Shown here: positions 1 to 9,242 of the stretch, one piece after another
Layout: the number at the start of each line of letters is the position of its first letter
Position numbering within the stretch: position 1 is the first letter of the stretch
DNA from: JBAYIE01 sp965279165
GTDB lineage: Bacteria; Bacteroidota; Bacteroidia; UKL13-3
Assembly: GCA_965279165.1 (NCBI GenBank)
Contig: OZ257140.1
Location: 744,001 to 808,000, forward strand
Reading direction: 5' to 3'
DNA length: 64,000 nt
Position numbers and translations under genes: made by a program
The notes under the pieces: generated by a model
Told to the model about the DNA's origin: nothing
Database searches by the model: none
Seen by the model: the letters and a program-made list of their open reading frames with translations, nothing else

Positions 1-398
1 CTTGCATAAAAGCCATATGTAGTGGTGGATCCAATTAACCAAGAAAGATTATAACCCGACCCTCCGTTTAAATGTAAGAATGCACCAGAGATGGTTATTA
101 ATGCTGCACTGCTAAATCCGGGTTGTGTGCTACCATCTATGATTACCCCCTGTGTGATTGTTATATTGGAGGATAGCGTAATGGTTTGTGCTCCACCGGC
201 TCCAATATTGAATGCAATATTGTCGATTCCCACAAGACCATTTGCGTCGGTCACCGCTTGCCGGAGAGAACCTGCTCCCGCATCACTGGTGTTTGTTACA
301 GTAAAAGTAGCAGCAAAGCTACTTGCTAAATTGAGTAAGATTAAACCAGCTATTAAAATAAAATAGCGGAATTTCTGCATGGTAAATGTTGTTTTCAT
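1..398 (-). CDS. Secreted repeat protein, N-terminal part (CSLREA-like start)
   Basis: Partial gene running off the left edge; 132 codons are visible. The start is ATG at 398, with a second in-frame ATG at 380. Residues 7-30 form a signal peptide ending LLNLASSFAA. It is followed by TFTVTNTSDAGAGSLRQAV (31-49) and a glycine-rich stretch with FNIGAGGAQTITL and IIDGSTQPGF (about 63-95). This pattern opens many large Bacteroidota surface proteins with beta-helix, IPT or Calx-beta repeats that are exported and often carry a type IX sorting domain. The C-terminus is not visible, so the secretion route is inferred. The plus-strand reading over the same bases is only its shadow. Confidence 0.8.
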   Translation of the reverse strand, partial: MKTTFTMQKFRYFILIAGLILLNLASSFAATFTVTNTSDAGAGSLRQAVTDANGLVGIDNIAFNIGAGGAQTITLSSNITITQGVIIDGSTQPGFSSAALITISGAFLHLNGGSGYNLSWLIGSTTTYGFYA

Positions 399-563
399 AT
401 TGGTCTATTTAATAAATATCAATTTCTGCTAAGGATAAGTATATATTATATATACTCCTGAATTACCAAATCAAGTTTAACACATTACCATTATACAAAT
501 ATTACGCTGTTGTAAACGACAGAATTTTGTATGTAAATAGCAGAAAAATAAACCTAATGACCG

Positions 564-1259
564 TTAGGTTGATTTCAGCTTTTGTTTTAATTCAGATAGG
601 TATTTTCGTGAAATCGGTAAAGTATGATTTTCGATTATCACCTCAGACCCGGCAATTTTCTTTATTTTAGCTAAAGGTATCACATAGGACCGATGCACCC
701 TCATGAATTTTTTATCTGACACTTGCTGCATAAACCACTCCAAAGAATGTCGCAGGCTTTTTTTGGAGTTTTCTGTTATAATATCAATGTAGTTCCCTTC
801 GCTTTCTACATATAAGATGCTGTTCAAATCAAATTTCACCATATCAAAACCATCTTTAATGGTGATATAATCTTCTTCTTTGTCTTTAACCTGTTTGATG
901 GCAATATTGATGGTAGCATATACATTTGCTTGGTTAAAGGGTTTGGTTATATAACCAGCCGGTTGGCACTCCAAAGCTTTGTTTAAAATTAAAGGGTCGG
1001 AATGTGCTGTAATAAATACAAATGGAATATGGTATTTCTCATGTACTATTTTAGCAATTTCGATTCCATCCAGGTGTTGCTTCAAGTGAATATCAAGTAA
1101 AACCAGATCGGGTTTAAAGTCTATGATACCCAATAAAGCATTTTCTTTTGAATGCGCTATCTTTATATGATCAAAACCATATGAAAACAATATCATTCTG
1201 AGATGTTCGGCAATTATACCCTCATCTTCAACAATAAGAATTTTCACTTTTTGCGTCAT
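564..1259 (-). CDS. LytTR-family response regulator
   Basis: 231 aa. A receiver domain (about 4-122) has the acidic pair E11-D12, phospho-acceptor D56 in LVLLD, T84 and K106 in TKPF. A LytTR DNA-binding domain follows (about 130-229), with YVESEGNYIDI and RVHRSYVIPL. The ATG at 1259 overlaps the end of the upstream histidine kinase gene by 4 nt, so the two are translationally coupled and form one signalling system. Regulators of this type bind DNA as dimers and usually control few target operons. The target is not visible here. No gene follows on the same strand for 166 nt before the divergently placed edge gene. Confidence 0.93.
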   Translation of the reverse strand: MTQKVKILIVEDEGIIAEHLRMILFSYGFDHIKIAHSKENALLGIIDFKPDLVLLDIHLKQHLDGIEIAKIVHEKYHIPFVFITAHSDPLILNKALECQPAGYITKPFNQANVYATINIAIKQVKDKEEDYITIKDGFDMVKFDLNSILYVESEGNYIDIITENSKKSLRHSLEWFMQQVSDKKFMRVHRSYVIPLAKIKKIAGSEVIIENHTLPISRKYLSELKQKLKST

Positions 1260-3223
1260 GCTTGAGGTGGAAATATAAACGTAAACACGGTTTTATCCAA
1301 ACTGTCTATGGTATAAGTACCATTCAATTGTGAAGTAAAAATATCCACTAAACGGTGACCGAGTCCATGATTCGAATTCTCCTCGCGGATAAAACCACTT
1401 CCATTATCCCTTATAACCATCATAATTTCTGAAGTATCTTGTAATCTGCGAATCGAAATACCTATTTCAGGATACTGTTGTGTTTTAAATGCATATTTAA
1501 ACGCATTTGCTATAAGTTCTGAAGCAATCATACCTATTGCAATACATTGATTGGCATCAAATCGTATTTCTTCTGCCTCCAATTCAAACTTAACCCCAAG
1601 TTCCTTTGAATTCAGTAAAATATCGAGATAATCGATTAAGTCGCGGAGGTATTTTTTTGCAGAAATATTTTCAATATTGTCTTTACTATACAACAACTCA
1701 TGCACCAACGACATTCCCATAATCCTACGTTGCATTCCCAATAAAGAGGAATTCTCCTTCTTCTCTTTGTTGGCACTAATTTCAAGCTCCATTATTGAAT
1801 AAATAAATTGAAGGTTATTTTTCACCCGATGATGTACTTCCTGAACCAAAGCTTCAATTCGAAGTAAATTAGATTTTAACTGTTGGTTTGTCAATTCTAT
1901 TTCTGCGTTCCTTTGGTTCAACTCTCTAAGGTTTCTCGATCTTTGAATCAACAGTATGGAAACTACCATACAGAACAACAATACGCCCACAAAACCGATC
2001 CACAATCCGATCGTTTCCTTTCGTTTATTTTGAAACTGGATATTGGCTAGGTTAATCTGATCCTGTTGTTTTTTAAGCAGGTATTCATTTTTATCCAAAT
2101 GGTATTTTGTTTTTAGCTCATCCAATTCACGGGCATTTTCTTCTTGGTATACTTTTAATCGGGCATCCAATCGCAACGCTCTAAATTTGTACATTCTCGT
2201 TTCGTCTCCCAAAATGGCATAATTCTCTTCCAAGTTCCGATAAATTGCTTCGCTATTTGAATACCAACCATTTTTTTCTGCTATATCAATGAGCGTATAC
2301 AAAATTTCGCTGCTCTTTTTGTATTCCTTTAATTTATGGTAAACCCTTGCTATATTCCCTCTAACATTTAACAGGTAACGCGCCGATTGGCTTTTGGTCC
2401 ATATTTGATTTGCCCTTTCGTAATAAATTAAGGCTTCTTTTAATTTATTTTTATTTTCCATCATAAAAGCAATTTCGTTGTAGGAAACTGCCTCAGAACT
2501 TACTCGGTGTATCTCTTTGCTAATTTTAAGCGCTTTAAATGAATAGTAAATTGACGAGTCTGTTTTGGCTATTTCAGAATATACTGCAGCCGCTCGGTTA
2601 TATAATTGAATTTGGAGGAATTTGTCTTCTCTAATTTGTTGGGCTATAGCAAAACTTTGATGAATATAAAACAAAGCTTCTGGATATTTATTTAGGTTCC
2701 GGTAATACTCGGCCAGGTTAACGTTAGCCCGCAACATTCCTTCCTTATCGTTCACCAATTCTAAAATATTTAATCCTTTGGTTAAATTTTCCAAAGCAGA
2801 AGCATAGTTCTGACTTAATTGATAACACCTGCCTCTGGCTAAATAAATATTTCCTTGAAAACTTGAATCATTTTCAATAACTGCAGTTTTTAAAGCATCG
2901 TCTAATAAACCAAAGGCAATTGCCAATTTCGAACGTTCTACATTATATCGGGCAAGTTCGTATTGGGCAATAGCCTTTTCGCCCGGAGTTGTGGCAATAT
3001 TGTATGCCTCTGTAGCAAACCCAAATGCACTATCTAAATCGTTAGCGTTTTTTGCAAAATGGATAAGTTCTTTAAACGACCATTCATTTTTGGCTGAAAC
3101 CGAAATGCCTGCTAACATAAAACAAAGCATTCCTATTAATAAACGATAACCTCCTTTGGTGGTAGGTAAGCGCAATCCTAAATGGGTAAAAATATTCTTG
3201 GCTACTGGTTGCGAATTTTGCAT
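1256..3223 (-). CDS. TPR-sensor histidine kinase (HisKA_2 type)
   Basis: About 655 aa from ATG at 3223; a TTG at 3235 in frame is less likely. Order: an export signal or membrane segment ending near SVSAK, a TPR-rich periplasmic sensor (about 85-350), a coiled coil, one membrane segment (about 405-426), then the dimerisation/phospho-acceptor helix with HHRVKNNLQ (about 464-472) and an HATPase domain with ELIANAFKYA (N box) and DNGSGF (G1). HHRVKNN marks the HisKA_2 group that often pairs with LytTR regulators, as it does here with a 4-nt overlap. The ligand is unknown; the TPRs suggest a protein or peptide signal, which is inference. Confidence 0.9.
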   Translation of the reverse strand: MQNSQPVAKNIFTHLGLRLPTTKGGYRLLIGMLCFMLAGISVSAKNEWSFKELIHFAKNANDLDSAFGFATEAYNIATTPGEKAIAQYELARYNVERSKLAIAFGLLDDALKTAVIENDSSFQGNIYLARGRCYQLSQNYASALENLTKGLNILELVNDKEGMLRANVNLAEYYRNLNKYPEALFYIHQSFAIAQQIREDKFLQIQLYNRAAAVYSEIAKTDSSIYYSFKALKISKEIHRVSSEAVSYNEIAFMMENKNKLKEALIYYERANQIWTKSQSARYLLNVRGNIARVYHKLKEYKKSSEILYTLIDIAEKNGWYSNSEAIYRNLEENYAILGDETRMYKFRALRLDARLKVYQEENARELDELKTKYHLDKNEYLLKKQQDQINLANIQFQNKRKETIGLWIGFVGVLLFCMVVSILLIQRSRNLRELNQRNAEIELTNQQLKSNLLRIEALVQEVHHRVKNNLQFIYSIMELEISANKEKKENSSLLGMQRRIMGMSLVHELLYSKDNIENISAKKYLRDLIDYLDILLNSKELGVKFELEAEEIRFDANQCIAIGMIASELIANAFKYAFKTQQYPEIGISIRRLQDTSEIMMVIRDNGSGFIREENSNHGLGHRLVDIFTSQLNGTYTIDSLDKTVFTFIFPPQA

Positions 3224-3469
3224 TGGCAACCACAAATTTATACTTTCGCATCACTATTAAAAGTAGGACACCTATTCTTGCTCATAATAATTTGATCCTG
3301 TAGTATAAACTGCACGAAACGACCCAATACCAATATCGCGAAAAATGATAAAAAGGCAATACCTACTTTTTATGTGCTATTTTAATGTGGTGTAAGAACA
3401 ACCTATATTAAATCGGTACTATATTCGGTTAACTTTCAGAAAGGTAAACATCCCAAAAGTAACCTCATT

Positions 3470-5242
3470 TTATTCGACATAAATATTTCCCGATTTAGCT
3501 TTGCCAATAACCTGAACTTTACCCATACGGATATAAATGTTGGATTTTTTTATGGCTAAAGAATCTTCTTTTGCCATCGAAATTATGCCGTTTTCGGTAT
3601 CGAGATCATAGGTTAAATCCTTCTCTTCATTTACAAGCTTCAAGCGAATATCTCCATACGAACTCATCAACAACAAACTATCGGCAATATTGGCTTCATG
3701 AACCCTAATATGACCAGAGTTCGCTGTCAATGTCATATTTCCCAGAGTACCTTTTGTTAGAATATTACCATAACTCGAATGCATACTTGTATTGCCTGCA
3801 AAATCTCTCAATTCGATATCGCCACTATTCGATTTTGTTTGCATATTCCCTGTTATGTTTTCCCACCATTGTGAACCATAAGCTGTATTGCAGCTCACAT
3901 TGCCTTTTGCATCTTGAACATGAACATTTCCCGATGTTGCATTAATTTTAATATCGCCTATGGTTTCACGTATGTTTATATCGCCATAACTAACGGAAAT
4001 ACTACATTTTTTGCCATTCCAGTTTCTCAAATTTACATTTCCGGATGACGCTTTTAATTCCAAATCACCTTGCAGTTTTAGCAAAGAAGTATTCCCATAA
4101 TAATTATTGGCAACTGTATTTCCGACTACCTCACTTATATCTAAATTTCCGGATGAACATTTGGCAAAAAGATTCCCTGAAACCCCTGCAATCTTCATAT
4201 TACCATAGGACGACTTGGCTTCTGTATTTCCACTAATTTGAGATAGTTGAATCTCTCCTGAATTCGTTGAAACGCTTAGTTCACTATGTAAGTTGGATGC
4301 CGTAATATTACCATAATCGCTGGCTAATTCACATAATTTGCCACTAACATCTTGTACGACAATATCACCACTGGCGTTTTTAATTTTCAAATCCGCATTT
4401 GCCGGAATGGTTATCGAAATAAATCCTTCCAGTTTGTATTTATTTGCATTGAATACCCAATTTGAATTCTTTGTCAATTCGACTACCACACGCAACGAAT
4501 TCCCTTTCCGGATATAAAACATCTCAAAAGAAGCTTTGCGATTTTTTTTCATTTCTCCAATGATGGCCATTTTGCCTTTTATCGTTAAACGACTGCTATT
4601 ATCGGTAACTACCTTAATTGGAAAATACAAGGAGGATAACTCAAGACTTGTTATACCGTTAAAAAAAGTATCAATTGGTAATTTTATGGTGTCGGACAAT
4701 ACCATCATCTCTTCACCTAAAGGGATGGAAGCATCCATTATATACGCACTATTGGCATAAGAAGGATATTCGGCAATTGATTCGCGTTTGGTTTCATCAT
4801 TAATCGAAGATGTTATATCAATATCTGCAGACTGAACCGATGGATTCAGAATGTTTGATTGTGCAGTAGGTTCCTTATTTAAGGGAGATTCATCTGTAAG
4901 TATTGGTAATTCCTTTGTAGGTAAATGAGTAGTTACTACTGCATCATCTGCATCATGCTTTACCAGTAAAACATAAAACAATAAAACCACAGAAAAAGCA
5001 GCCATCCATACAAACAATCGTTTAATCCAAACCTTACCTGAATTAGAATCTTTTAGTTGTTGCTTTAGTCTTAGTTCTTTGGTTGGATTCGGAATAAGCA
5101 TCTCCTGTTGACCAAATACAATAGATGCTTCTAAATCGATTAAGGGTGAAGTTTCCGATTCATTTTCCTTCTCATCCAACAAAATTTGGTTGAGCAGGTA
5201 CCTTAATTCCGCGTCGGTTATATTTTTTTCAGGATTGCTCAT
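3470..5242 (-). CDS. Membrane-anchored DUF4097-like beta-helix protein beside an ECF sigma gene
   Basis: 590 aa, ATG at 5242. A cytoplasmic-looking acidic N-terminus (1-70) precedes one membrane segment (about 73-94). After a low-complexity linker, residues about 200-585 are predicted beta-helix. The part from about 285 alternates short repeats of the form SGN(I/V) and SYGN(I/M) every 19-22 residues, as in DUF4097 putative adhesins. The gene overlaps the 3' end of the ECF sigma factor gene by 14 nt. Topology (N-in, C-out) and position are those of an anti-sigma factor, but no zinc anti-sigma or FecR domain is recognisable. Its sigma-binding role is inferred; it could also simply be a co-regulated envelope protein. 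Confidence 0.75.
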   Translation of the reverse strand: MSNPEKNITDAELRYLLNQILLDEKENESETSPLIDLEASIVFGQQEMLIPNPTKELRLKQQLKDSNSGKVWIKRLFVWMAAFSVVLLFYVLLVKHDADDAVVTTHLPTKELPILTDESPLNKEPTAQSNILNPSVQSADIDITSSINDETKRESIAEYPSYANSAYIMDASIPLGEEMMVLSDTIKLPIDTFFNGITSLELSSLYFPIKVVTDNSSRLTIKGKMAIIGEMKKNRKASFEMFYIRKGNSLRVVVELTKNSNWVFNANKYKLEGFISITIPANADLKIKNASGDIVVQDVSGKLCELASDYGNITASNLHSELSVSTNSGEIQLSQISGNTEAKSSYGNMKIAGVSGNLFAKCSSGNLDISEVVGNTVANNYYGNTSLLKLQGDLELKASSGNVNLRNWNGKKCSISVSYGDINIRETIGDIKINATSGNVHVQDAKGNVSCNTAYGSQWWENITGNMQTKSNSGDIELRDFAGNTSMHSSYGNILTKGTLGNMTLTANSGHIRVHEANIADSLLLMSSYGDIRLKLVNEEKDLTYDLDTENGIISMAKEDSLAIKKSNIYIRMGKVQVIGKAKSGNIYVE

Positions 5243-5798
5243 ACAATTTAATACTTAATGATTTTTTTAATCTCTGGTAGTATACTTTTAGCTGTTCCTC
5301 GGGCTTGTTTACATAATTGGCAATTTCTGCATAAGTCCTACCATCGCTCCGCATCAACAATAAAATTCGTTGCCAATCTTCCATCCCCTCCAGTACTTTT
5401 CTTAATTGTGCTAATTTCAGGTTATTGTTTTCCTGATCTTCTTGCTCATGCAATTCCGATTCTTTTATGGCTATACTTTCCGCGTCCTTTACATCTGAAG
5501 CAATCACACCTTCCATTCTCATCTTGTTATCTCTGTAATGATTTCGAAGCAGGTTTATGAAAATCCGAAAAATGAAACCGTTAAATTTTTGTTCATTTTC
5601 AAATACATATTTTTTATGATTTTCGATGACCTTATACAACGTTTTATAAATTATATCCCAGGCTTCGTCTTCATTAACTTTCCATGTATGCAAGGCATAC
5701 GACAAAAGCTTTCTTCCGTATTTATTATAAAGTTCCGTTAAAAACGCATTGCGATTTTTATCTAAAGGAATGAGCGTCTGTTTTTCTTTGGTTTGCAC
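5229..5798 (-). CDS. ECF-family RNA polymerase sigma factor
   Basis: 189 aa. Sigma-2 region about 20-92, with YALHTWKVNEDEAWDIIYKTL and FIFRIFINLLRNHYRD. Sigma-4 HTH about 131-183, with GRTYAEIANYVNKPEEQLKV. No other candidate start exists upstream of the conserved region, so GTG at 5798 is used. The acidic linker (about 104-126) is longer than usual. Its 3' end overlaps the gene for the membrane-anchored beta-helix protein by 14 nt, the usual order for a sigma factor and its membrane regulator. Genes controlled by it are not evident in this window. Confidence 0.88.
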   Translation of the reverse strand: MQTKEKQTLIPLDKNRNAFLTELYNKYGRKLLSYALHTWKVNEDEAWDIIYKTLYKVIENHKKYVFENEQKFNGFIFRIFINLLRNHYRDNKMRMEGVIASDVKDAESIAIKESELHEQEDQENNNLKLAQLRKVLEGMEDWQRILLLMRSDGRTYAEIANYVNKPEEQLKVYYQRLKKSLSIKLYEQS

Positions 5799-5901
5799 GA
5801 AGTTTGGAAGCCTTTACGTATATAACACATTCAGGTAACAACCGCAGTTAATCAGGCCGTTTAAAGCAACTAGGTAAGTTTCAGGAAAAAGAAAACAATT
5901 C

Positions 5902-7383
5902 TTATTTTTTAGCCAACTTACTATGGTTCTTGCTATAAATTAAATACACTACGAGTCCAAGTATCATCCATAAGAATGCACTTAACAAGGTTGGTCCGGG
6001 TAATCCTATAATCATGGAAAGACATACCAAAATACCCAAAATTGGCACCAATGGAACCAAAGGAGTTTTAAAAGGTCGTTTCAAATCCGGATTGGTTCTG
6101 CGTAAAATCCAAATACCGGCACTTACTAAAACAAATGCCAATAACGTTCCGATACTGGTTAAATCGCCGGCAACACTGCCCGGAATAAAAGCGGCAAACC
6201 CGCCAACAAATAAAAACAAAATCAGATTCGACTTATACGGTGTATGGTATTTAGGATGAAGGTCGGAGAAGGCTTTTGGCAATAATCCATCGTGCGACAT
6301 GGAATAAAACACCCTCGATTGCCCCAATAACATAACCAGAATAACAGATGAAAATCCGGCTAAAATTGCGATGGTAACTAATGTTGCTAGCCATTCGTAA
6401 CCGGGCATGTATTTGGAAATTGCAAATGCAACAGATGCTTCTTTGCCTTCTTTTACAAAATCGGTATAGGGTGCAACGCCGGTAAGTACATGGGAAAATA
6501 AAATATAAAGGAAAGTACAAATAACAAGCGAACCTAGAATTCCAATGGGCATATCTTTCTTTGGGTTTTTAGCTTCCTGGGCAGCTGTCGAAACAGCATC
6601 AAAACCGATGAATGCAAAAAACACAATTCCTGCTCCGGTTAAAACACCTCCCCATCCGTGATGCCAGAAATCGGAATAATCAAAAAAGTTTCCATCCGGC
6701 ATTAATGCTGGAGCAGCATCTGCAGGAATCATATAAGGTATGTGGTTTGCGGGATTAATAAAATTCCATCCAATAGCTATAAAAACCATTACAATTGCAA
6801 CCTTAATAAAAACAATTACAGCATTAACCTTAGCTGATTCGTGGGTGCCTCTGATAAGCAATAAAGACAAGAGCAACAAAATTACAAGAGCAGGTAAATT
6901 CATGATACCACTGGCCATTGAACCATCTGCCAGTTTTATCGATTCCAAAGGCGAATGACACCATTCATAAGGAATTACACCTCCGAGTAATTTGTTTAAA
7001 TATTCACTCCATGCAATCGACACAGTTGCGGCTCCCAAGGCATACTCAAGAATTAATGCCCAACCTATTATCCATGCCACCATTTCGCCCATGGTTGCAT
7101 ACGCATAGGTGTATGCGCTCCCTGCAATGGGAATCATACTAGCAAATTCGGCATAACACAAACCTGCAAATGCACATCCCAATGCCGCAATCATAAACGA
7201 CATGGTAACCGCATTTCCTGCATGTTCGCCGGCTGCTGCAGCTGTTCGTACAAATAAACCTGCGCCTATAATGGCACCTATTCCTAAAGCAATAAGATTT
7301 CCAACTCCAAGTGTTCGTTTAAGTTTGTGCCCTTCTGCATCCTGTAGCAAGGTATTAATATCTTTTTTTGAAAAGTATCCCAT
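5902..7383 (-). CDS. APC-superfamily amino-acid permease
   Basis: 493 aa integral inner-membrane protein with about 12-14 hydrophobic helices. The first helix carries GIGAIIGAGLF (34-44), the substrate-backbone binding motif of amino acid-polyamine-organocation transporters. Length and the N-terminal soluble stretch (KKDINTLLQDAEGHKLKRTL) resemble the cationic amino-acid transporter/YhdG group, but the substrate cannot be fixed from sequence. It is transcribed alone: 100 nt separate it from the sigma gene and 39 nt from gldN upstream, so read-through from gldN is possible. Confidence 0.9.
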   Translation of the reverse strand: MGYFSKKDINTLLQDAEGHKLKRTLGVGNLIALGIGAIIGAGLFVRTAAAAGEHAGNAVTMSFMIAALGCAFAGLCYAEFASMIPIAGSAYTYAYATMGEMVAWIIGWALILEYALGAATVSIAWSEYLNKLLGGVIPYEWCHSPLESIKLADGSMASGIMNLPALVILLLLSLLLIRGTHESAKVNAVIVFIKVAIVMVFIAIGWNFINPANHIPYMIPADAAPALMPDGNFFDYSDFWHHGWGGVLTGAGIVFFAFIGFDAVSTAAQEAKNPKKDMPIGILGSLVICTFLYILFSHVLTGVAPYTDFVKEGKEASVAFAISKYMPGYEWLATLVTIAILAGFSSVILVMLLGQSRVFYSMSHDGLLPKAFSDLHPKYHTPYKSNLILFLFVGGFAAFIPGSVAGDLTSIGTLLAFVLVSAGIWILRRTNPDLKRPFKTPLVPLVPILGILVCLSMIIGLPGPTLLSAFLWMILGLVVYLIYSKNHSKLAKK

Positions 7384-7422
7384 GAATAGATTGTTTATGA
7401 ATTGTAAATATAGGAATTTACT

Positions 7423-8238
7423 TTAATCCTCATAATTATTCATGTCGCGTTCATGTAAATCCTGTTTTTGTTTTTCTGCTGCTATCAATGCTTGCAATCC
7501 GATTCGCTTTACCTCCGGATCGTCCATGATCGAATAATCATGCATGTTTGAAACTTTTACAATAAAACTTCCAAATCTTCGCTGCTCAAACCAATCATCC
7601 ATGGAAAAAGTACTTCTGCTATTGTTCGGATTAAACAATATTTGCTTTAACAATACATTTCTGCAAGTAGCTTCCTTTTGCTCCTTATCGTAATATTTTA
7701 ACCAACAAATGGGTTGCATTCCCAATTCAAAACCTTCTATTTCCCAGTTAAACAAAGGTGCAATTGCTATAATCCGTATTACCTCACGACTCATTTTCTT
7801 ATCATAATACATTTCTTCCATCAGCAATAGTTGTTCTATTCTATCTTCCGGTATAAATGGATCATACACGGTATCCGTAATATATAAGCCATCTGATTCG
7901 TTTGGATCAACCAGTTTTTTTACCAGTATTTTCTTGCTTCCCCGATTTGAAAAAGTTTCAATATCATACACCGATTGTAAAGAATCAGACTTGTACGGTT
8001 TTAATTGTTGTGATAAAGCTGCTTGATACAATGCTTTGCGAATGTCTGATTTTGGCCAAGTGATAATGGTGTTTTGTTTTTCACGCAGATCAATCACACG
8101 CCATACCCTTTTACTAAACATCACATCTGCTTCTCTCGGGTTTACCGGAGGAATTGGTGCTACTTTATTGGGTTGTGCAAATAATATCCTGGATGTTGTG
8201 CCGAGTAAAAGGAATATGAATAAAAACCTAAGAAACAT
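7423..8238 (-). CDS. gldN: Gliding motility / type IX secretion protein GldN
   Basis: 271 aa with a signal peptide (about 1-22, ending LFAQ). The conserved GldN block MFSKRVWRVIDLREKQN lies at about 40-56, and FIPEDRIEQLLLMEEMYYD and WEIEGFELGMQPICW further on. GldN/PorN is a periplasmic part of the type IX secretion and gliding machinery, forming a ring complex with GldK. Here it stands away from gldKLM, next to a sugar kinase gene with which it shares a TAATG stop/start overlap (1 nt). This fits the M43 protease with a type IX sorting domain encoded at 20.3-22.1 kb. Confidence 0.88.
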   Translation of the reverse strand: MFLRFLFIFLLLGTTSRILFAQPNKVAPIPPVNPREADVMFSKRVWRVIDLREKQNTIITWPKSDIRKALYQAALSQQLKPYKSDSLQSVYDIETFSNRGSKKILVKKLVDPNESDGLYITDTVYDPFIPEDRIEQLLLMEEMYYDKKMSREVIRIIAIAPLFNWEIEGFELGMQPICWLKYYDKEQKEATCRNVLLKQILFNPNNSRSTFSMDDWFEQRRFGSFIVKVSNMHDYSIMDDPEVKRIGLQALIAAEKQKQDLHERDMNNYED

Positions 8239-9218
8239 TATCCGTTTAAGTTTAATGCTTCTATCTCTTCCAATAACTTATTTTTATCGATAGGTACCAC
8301 ACCAACATCTTCGCAAACCAATCCACCTGCCAGATTTGAAAACTCAGCTACCTTATGGTTATCAAACTTACCGGCAATGCACAAGGCTGCAACACTGATA
8401 ACGGTATCGCCTGCACCACTCACATCTGCTATTTTACGGATATGTGCCGGAATATAATCAAATGTTTTGCCGTCGGTTATCATCACACCACGTTCACTCA
8501 TGGTAATCATCACATTTTGAATGGCTGTTTCACGCATAAAATCTACAATAGATTTTTCGAATACTGCTTTGTTATCCGGATCCAGTTCTTTATGCAACCC
8601 TTCTCTAAGTTCCTTCAAGTTCGGTTTAAATAAAGTGGCATGATGGTAAGCATTGAAATTCCGTTTTTTTGGATCAACCACTACCGGTACCTTGTGTTTT
8701 ATTGCTGCTTCCGTAATTGTTTGAATATTACTTTCTGTTAAAACCCCTTTATCATAATCCTGAAAAATTAATGCATCGGAATTGGGCAGAATATTTAAAA
8801 TAGCCTGAACCATTTGGTCGGATTCAATACTATTTATTTCCTTGGTCATTTCATGATCGATGCGCAACATTTGTGTTTGTTGGGCGATAACCCTGGTTTT
8901 AACAGTGGTGATTCGTTTTTCACTTTTCACTATTCCATCGGTACTAACTCCGTTTTTATGAAATAATCCAACCAAATCTTCTCCTTCTTTTTCATCGCCG
9001 ATAACAGAACAAATGATTGGCTTAGCACCAAGCGAAACAAGGTTCAAAGCTACATTGGCGGCTCCACCCAAACGATTTTCTTTTTCTTCAACTGCAACAA
9101 CCGGAACAGGTGCTTCCGGAGAAATTCGATCCACCCTTCCAAAATAATAGGCATCAATCATCACATCACCTACCACTAAAATTTTTTTGTCTTTAAATAT
9201 GTCGAGAATGTTTTTCAT
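8238..9218 (-). CDS. rfaE1: D-glycero-beta-D-manno-heptose-7-phosphate kinase-like (RfaE domain I)
   Basis: 326 aa PfkB-fold kinase. The N-terminal signature GRVDRISPEAPVPVV (27-41) with GGAANVA (51-57) is typical of the heptose-7-phosphate kinase half of HldE/RfaE. The catalytic base lies in SGAGD (D271). The adenylyltransferase half found in enterobacterial HldE is absent, so a separate enzyme would be needed. Role: phosphorylates heptose-7-phosphate on the way to ADP-heptose for LPS core. It precedes gldN with a 1-nt stop/start overlap. A related PfkB sugar kinase is the main alternative. Confidence 0.85.
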   Translation of the reverse strand: MKNILDIFKDKKILVVGDVMIDAYYFGRVDRISPEAPVPVVAVEEKENRLGGAANVALNLVSLGAKPIICSVIGDEKEGEDLVGLFHKNGVSTDGIVKSEKRITTVKTRVIAQQTQMLRIDHEMTKEINSIESDQMVQAILNILPNSDALIFQDYDKGVLTESNIQTITEAAIKHKVPVVVDPKKRNFNAYHHATLFKPNLKELREGLHKELDPDNKAVFEKSIVDFMRETAIQNVMITMSERGVMITDGKTFDYIPAHIRKIADVSGAGDTVISVAALCIAGKFDNHKVAEFSNLAGGLVCEDVGVVPIDKNKLLEEIEALNLNG

Positions 9219-9242
9219 ACTGTTAAATTTCGAATATCACGG

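Noticed and set aside
91..366. Plus-strand reading frame of 91 codons at the left edge
   Set aside because: It lies antisense to a clear signal-peptide protein with the TFTVTNTSDAGAGSLRQAV motif, truncated by the window edge.
3223..3240. TAAATTTG on the minus strand just upstream of the histidine kinase
   Set aside because: It would fit a -7 element but overlaps the possible TTG start, leaves almost no leader before the ATG at 3223, and has no TTG at -33.
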